Shown: positions 5,117 through 7,441 of the stretch, piece by piece | How the letters are laid out: every line of letters starts with the position of its first letter | Numbering within the stretch: the stretch's first letter is position 1 | Origin: Actinomycetota bacterium | Lineage (GTDB): Bacteria > Actinomycetota > Acidimicrobiia > Acidimicrobiales > Ilumatobacteraceae | Direction: 5' to 3' | Assembly: GCA_005789925.1 (NCBI GenBank) | Contig: SXWG01000104.1 | Coordinates: 1 to 7,441, forward strand | Length of the DNA stretch: 7,441 bases | The notes under the pieces: generated by a model | What the model saw: only the letters and a program-made list of their open reading frames with translations | Told to the model about the DNA's origin: nothing | Databases searched by the model: none | Made by a program: the position numbers and the translations under genes

Positions 5117-6321
5117 ACTTTGCTCCATGGCAGGTCTTTGTCGGCGCGTGGCTCTCCTGGAAGGCCGAGAACCTGCTCGCCAAGGATGTTGCGCATGATC
5201 TCGCTCGTTCCACCCTCGATGGAGTTCGCTCGTGCGCGCAGGAACGAGTGGCGAACGCCACCTTCTGCACCGTCCACCGACACTTGCTCGGGGCGACGGA
5301 AGGTGAAGTCGTAACCGATCATTCCGTTCGCACCCATCAGTTCGACAGAGAACTCGGTGACCTTTTTGTTGAATTCCGCCAGCATCAGCTTCGCGATAGA
5401 GCCTTCAGGGCCTGGGTTGCCGGCTCGAGCAAGCTGAGAAGCGCGTGCGTTTGTCATGCGCAAGACTTCGCTCTTGCAGTACAACTGCATGAGGCGGTCG
5501 AGTTGAGCAGCACTTTGTTGGTCTGCAGGAAGCTCGTGCCAAATCTTGATGGCTTCATCAATCGGGCCCTTGCGCTTCGGGTTGTTCCCGCCACCTCCGC
5601 CGATTGCGGTGCGCTCATTCATGAGAGTGGTGAGCGCCACGCGCCAGCCTTCGCCGACGTCGCCGATGCGGTGCGCGTCAGGCACACGTGCGTCGGTCAT
5701 ATAGACCTCGTTGAACTCAGCTTCGCCGGTGATCTGGCGCAAGGGGCGAACTTCAACCCCTGGCGCATGCATGTTGATGGCGAAATACGTCATGCCCTTG
5801 TGCTTCGGCTGGTCTGGGTCGGTACGCGCAACCAACATTCCCCAGTCAGCGAGATGAGCAAGTGTGTTCCACACCTTCTGTCCATTCATGACCCATTCGT
5901 CGCCGTCACGAACTGCTTTTGTTCCGAGACCAGCGAAGTCACTGCCTGAGCCGGGCTCTGAGAACAACTGGCACCACTTTTCCTCACCGGTGTACATCGG
6001 TCGCAGGAAACGGGTCTTTACTTCTTCGCTGCCGTGGGTGACAATCGTCGGTCCGGCAAGTGCGATGAAGAATGTCGCGGGATCTTGTGCTTTCGCACCT
6101 GCCTTACGACAACTTTCTTCAACAAGTCTGTTCAAGTTCGGGCGAAGTCCAAGTCCGCCATGACCCTTCGGAAAGTGAACCCATGCGAGACCGTGGTCGA
6201 AGCGCGCACCGCGGAAGGTGCGATCGTCGACAGACTTCGGATCAAACTTGGTCAACAATTCGTCAAGTGCTGCTTCAACGAGGGCTAGTTGCTCGTCTGC
6301 TGAGGTCTCGAGGAGGGTCAT
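5104..6321 (-). CDS. Acyl-CoA dehydrogenase
   Basis: The 405-residue, apparently full-length product is a flavin-dependent acyl-CoA dehydrogenase, which makes the 2,3-double bond of acyl-CoA esters and passes electrons to electron-transfer flavoprotein. Family landmarks are present in order: KGHGGLGL (52-59), the substrate/FAD segment WCQLFSEPGSGSDFAGLGTKA (in parts, 116-136), MNGQKVWNTLAHLADWGMLV (145-164), MNERTAIGGG (234-243), ELMGANGMIG (327-336) and the C-terminal SIEGGTSEIMRNILGEQVLG (367-386). E369 in IEGG lies where medium-chain enzymes carry the catalytic base. The ending LPGEPRADKDLPW is common in actinobacterial members. Chain length and substrate cannot be told; relatives act on branched, cyclic or steroid side-chain acyl-CoAs as well as fatty acids. 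The ATG at 6321 has GAGGA only two bases upstream, closer than usual. Its stop lies inside a duplicated hairpin. Upstream is the TIGR03792-like gene, 66 bp away. Confidence 0.95.
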   Translation of the reverse strand: MTLLETSADEQLALVEAALDELLTKFDPKSVDDRTFRGARFDHGLAWVHFPKGHGGLGLRPNLNRLVEESCRKAGAKAQDPATFFIALAGPTIVTHGSEEVKTRFLRPMYTGEEKWCQLFSEPGSGSDFAGLGTKAVRDGDEWVMNGQKVWNTLAHLADWGMLVARTDPDQPKHKGMTYFAINMHAPGVEVRPLRQITGEAEFNEVYMTDARVPDAHRIGDVGEGWRVALTTLMNERTAIGGGGGNNPKRKGPIDEAIKIWHELPADQQSAAQLDRLMQLYCKSEVLRMTNARASQLARAGNPGPEGSIAKLMLAEFNKKVTEFSVELMGANGMIGYDFTFRRPEQVSVDGAEGGVRHSFLRARANSIEGGTSEIMRNILGEQVLGLPGEPRADKDLPWSKVPRN

Positions 6322-6387
6322 GTCCTCAGTCTTGCAAGAAAGTAGGTCGGAGGCTGAAACCGAGCCTCGAGTGCCACATCAGCGATC

Positions 6388-6810
6388 TCAGCGGAGGGGT
6401 GGTTCTTCGTCACGCTCAAAACGGCTGTATCGATGAATCCCCATGTCGGCCAGCTCGTGATATGCGCGCACGAGCCTGACGGGCCGGTCGAATCGTCGGT
6501 CGAACTCGCTCTGGAGTTTCTGTTGAAAGTCGACACTTCCGACCGTGTCCCATGCCTCCATGGACTCCCAGACGAACACGATCGTCACCTGTCCCGGACG
6601 TGAATCGTTCAGCCACACCTCTTTCGAGAGAAACGGAATGCGTTCGAGTCCTAGGTCGAAAGCTTCTTTCAAGGTCCAGATCTCATGATCCAATTCGAGA
6701 AAGAGGTCAAGGTCCTCTGGTGCGACTTCAAAGACGAGCACTTCGACAGGAAGTCGCTCTCCGTGAACGTATGAGTACGCGTCGGGCGTCGGAGATGAAT
6801 GAGCACTCAT
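6388..6810 (-). CDS. TIGR03792-like small protein (predicted ferredoxin-like alpha-beta barrel)
   Basis: The 140-residue product matches, from memory, the pattern of the TIGR03792 family of uncharacterised bacterial proteins. Those are related in fold to the antibiotic-biosynthesis-monooxygenase/EthD-like group. Matching stretches are VEVLVFEV (22-29), FLELDHEIWT (37-46), FLSKEVWLNDSRPGQVTIVF (60-79), WESMEAW (81-87) and a C-terminal FDRRFDRPVRLVRAYHEL. No catalytic residues are established for the family, so no reaction is assigned. The ATG at 6810 is preferred because it overlaps the TGA of the preceding oxidoreductase (ATGA). An ATG three codons earlier at 6819 is equally possible, and neither has a strong ribosome-binding site. 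The coupling implies it is made with the luciferase-like oxidoreductase and may handle the same small substrate; that is inference. Confidence 0.82.
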   Translation of the reverse strand: MSAHSSPTPDAYSYVHGERLPVEVLVFEVAPEDLDLFLELDHEIWTLKEAFDLGLERIPFLSKEVWLNDSRPGQVTIVFVWESMEAWDTVGSVDFQQKLQSEFDRRFDRPVRLVRAYHELADMGIHRYSRFERDEEPPLR

Positions 6811-7441
6811 CGGAGCCATTTTTCTGCATTACCGATGGCGCGCACGTCAATCTGTTCGAACATGAGGAGGATGACGGTGTTCACGCCAAGTGACTCCCAC
6901 TGGCCGATTCGTTCGTCTCGTCCACTGAGCAGGTCTTTGCTGAAGCGTTCCCACACGCTGACATGGAACTCACCAGTTCGACCACTTCGTCCGTGAGCAT
7001 CGATGGCGGCCGTCAGTGCGTCTGCACAGATGTCACTGGTGGCGCGAATGTTGACTCCGTTGCTCCGCTCGCCGGCGAGAGTCGCGAGAGCGACACTGTT
7101 CACTCCGATGACGACATCTGGTCGGGGATTCGGAAGAGGATAAGTGTCATATTTTGGGTCACGGTTCGGTGACCACATCGCATCAAGTTGGTCGAGTGTC
7201 GCGCCAAGAACGGCATGTCGCTCGCGAATAGTCGCAGGTGGGATCATTCCGAGTGTCGTGCGTTCGACCGCAAAATCGTTCTTCGGGCTTCCACCTGCAC
7301 CGAGTCCGAGTATGTGTCGGCCGTTCGAGATCTCCTGCACGGTCGCCGCAGCATTGGCGAGAAGTCCAGGATTCCGGTTTCCGACATTCACGACGAGCGG
7401 ACCGATCCGGATTCGCGAAGTGATGGCGGCGAGTGCTCCGA
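6807..7441 (-). CDS. Luciferase-like (LLM class) oxidoreductase, N-terminus cut by the right edge
   Basis: The open frame continues in frame to the window edge, giving 210 visible residues and the stop at 6809-6807. A GTG at 7391 inside the frame is not the real start, because family-conserved sequence precedes it. The visible part begins in the middle of the TIM barrel. It shows LAAITSRIRIGPLVVNVGNR (visible residues 3-22), NPGLLANAAATVQEISNGR (23-41) and ILGLGAGGS (43-51), the typical luciferase-like pattern. Later come RPDVVIGVNS and the C-terminal SLGVNTVILL block. The protein probably lacks some 60-70 N-terminal residues that lie outside the window. Family members use FMN or coenzyme F420; in this actinobacterial setting F420 is likely but not shown. 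It differs clearly from the second oxidoreductase at 3488-4504, so the two are not a recent duplication. Its end overlaps the TIGR03792-like gene by 4 bp. Confidence 0.9.
   Translation of the reverse strand, partial: GALAAITSRIRIGPLVVNVGNRNPGLLANAAATVQEISNGRHILGLGAGGSPKNDFAVERTTLGMIPPATIRERHAVLGATLDQLDAMWSPNRDPKYDTYPLPNPRPDVVIGVNSVALATLAGERSNGVNIRATSDICADALTAAIDAHGRSGRTGEFHVSVWERFSKDLLSGRDERIGQWESLGVNTVILLMFEQIDVRAIGNAEKWLR

Larger units (their letters stand above)
5055..5119. repeat. Tandem duplication (about 32 bp, two copies) at the end of the acyl-CoA dehydrogenase gene
   Basis: Copy 1 spans 5055-5087 and copy 2 spans 5088-5119, directly adjacent. Bases 5065-5087 and 5097-5119 are identical over 23 bp. 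The flanking nine or ten bases (GTGAGCCTAC against GTGTGTCTA) differ by two substitutions and one missing base. Copy 2 contains the last codons of the acyl-CoA dehydrogenase (Val-Pro-Arg-Asn-stop) and copy 1 is a non-coding replica of them. No further copy was noticed in the window. Confidence 0.9.

Noticed and set aside
5055..5119. CRISPR-like or IS-end interpretation of the two repeats
   Set aside because: Only two adjoining copies with no spacer of useful length, and one copy is part of a gene end; there are no cas genes, transposase or target-site duplication.
5248..5949. Plus-strand open frame (233 codons) inside the acyl-CoA dehydrogenase
   Set aside because: The minus strand encodes an unmistakable, complete acyl-CoA dehydrogenase; the opposite frame has no recognisable signature.

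Overview
The window looks like chromosomal DNA of an actinobacterium of moderate-to-high GC, most likely an environmental Acidimicrobiia-type lineage (inference). The reasons are two separate luciferase-like (F420-type) oxidoreductases, an acyl-CoA dehydrogenase and a crotonase packed in one gene run, a DUF4395 membrane protein, and TANNNT boxes placed just upstream of start codons, as in leaderless actinobacterial transcripts. No mobile element, CRISPR array, tRNA or rRNA is visible.

Layout: bases 1-61 may hold the first codons of a minus-strand membrane or secreted protein that runs off the left edge (weak). Bases 62-316 are non-coding and contain the presumed promoter of the plus-strand pair. 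That pair is an unrecognised exported protein (317-1510) and, 10 bp later, a VOC/glyoxalase-fold protein (1521-1907). The pair ends tail-to-tail, with a 13-bp overlap, against a long minus-strand run covering the rest of the window.

Read in its own direction (right to left), the minus-strand run is: a luciferase-like oxidoreductase cut by the right edge; a TIGR03792-like small ferredoxin-fold protein; an acyl-CoA dehydrogenase; a short intergenic segment with two tandemly duplicated GC-rich hairpins; a DUF4395 membrane protein with two CxxC pairs; a second luciferase-like oxidoreductase resembling the MSMEG_2256 group; a crotonase-fold (enoyl-CoA hydratase/isomerase-like) protein; and a YgiD/DODA-type class III extradiol dioxygenase. 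The second oxidoreductase, the crotonase and the dioxygenase overlap each other at their ends (ATGA and an 11-bp overlap), so they are probably made from one message with coupled translation. The first oxidoreductase and the TIGR03792-like gene also overlap by ATGA.

Together the minus-strand genes suggest catabolism of an acyl-CoA or aromatic/alicyclic substrate using flavin and possibly F420 redox chemistry, with a ring-opening type dioxygenase. The substrate cannot be read from the sequence. The most unusual feature is the duplicated hairpin at 5055-5119, where the stop codon of the acyl-CoA dehydrogenase lies partly in the loop of one hairpin and a decoy copy of that gene end sits in the other. 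I found no convincing undescribed multi-gene system; the observations are mostly sub-gene oddities.
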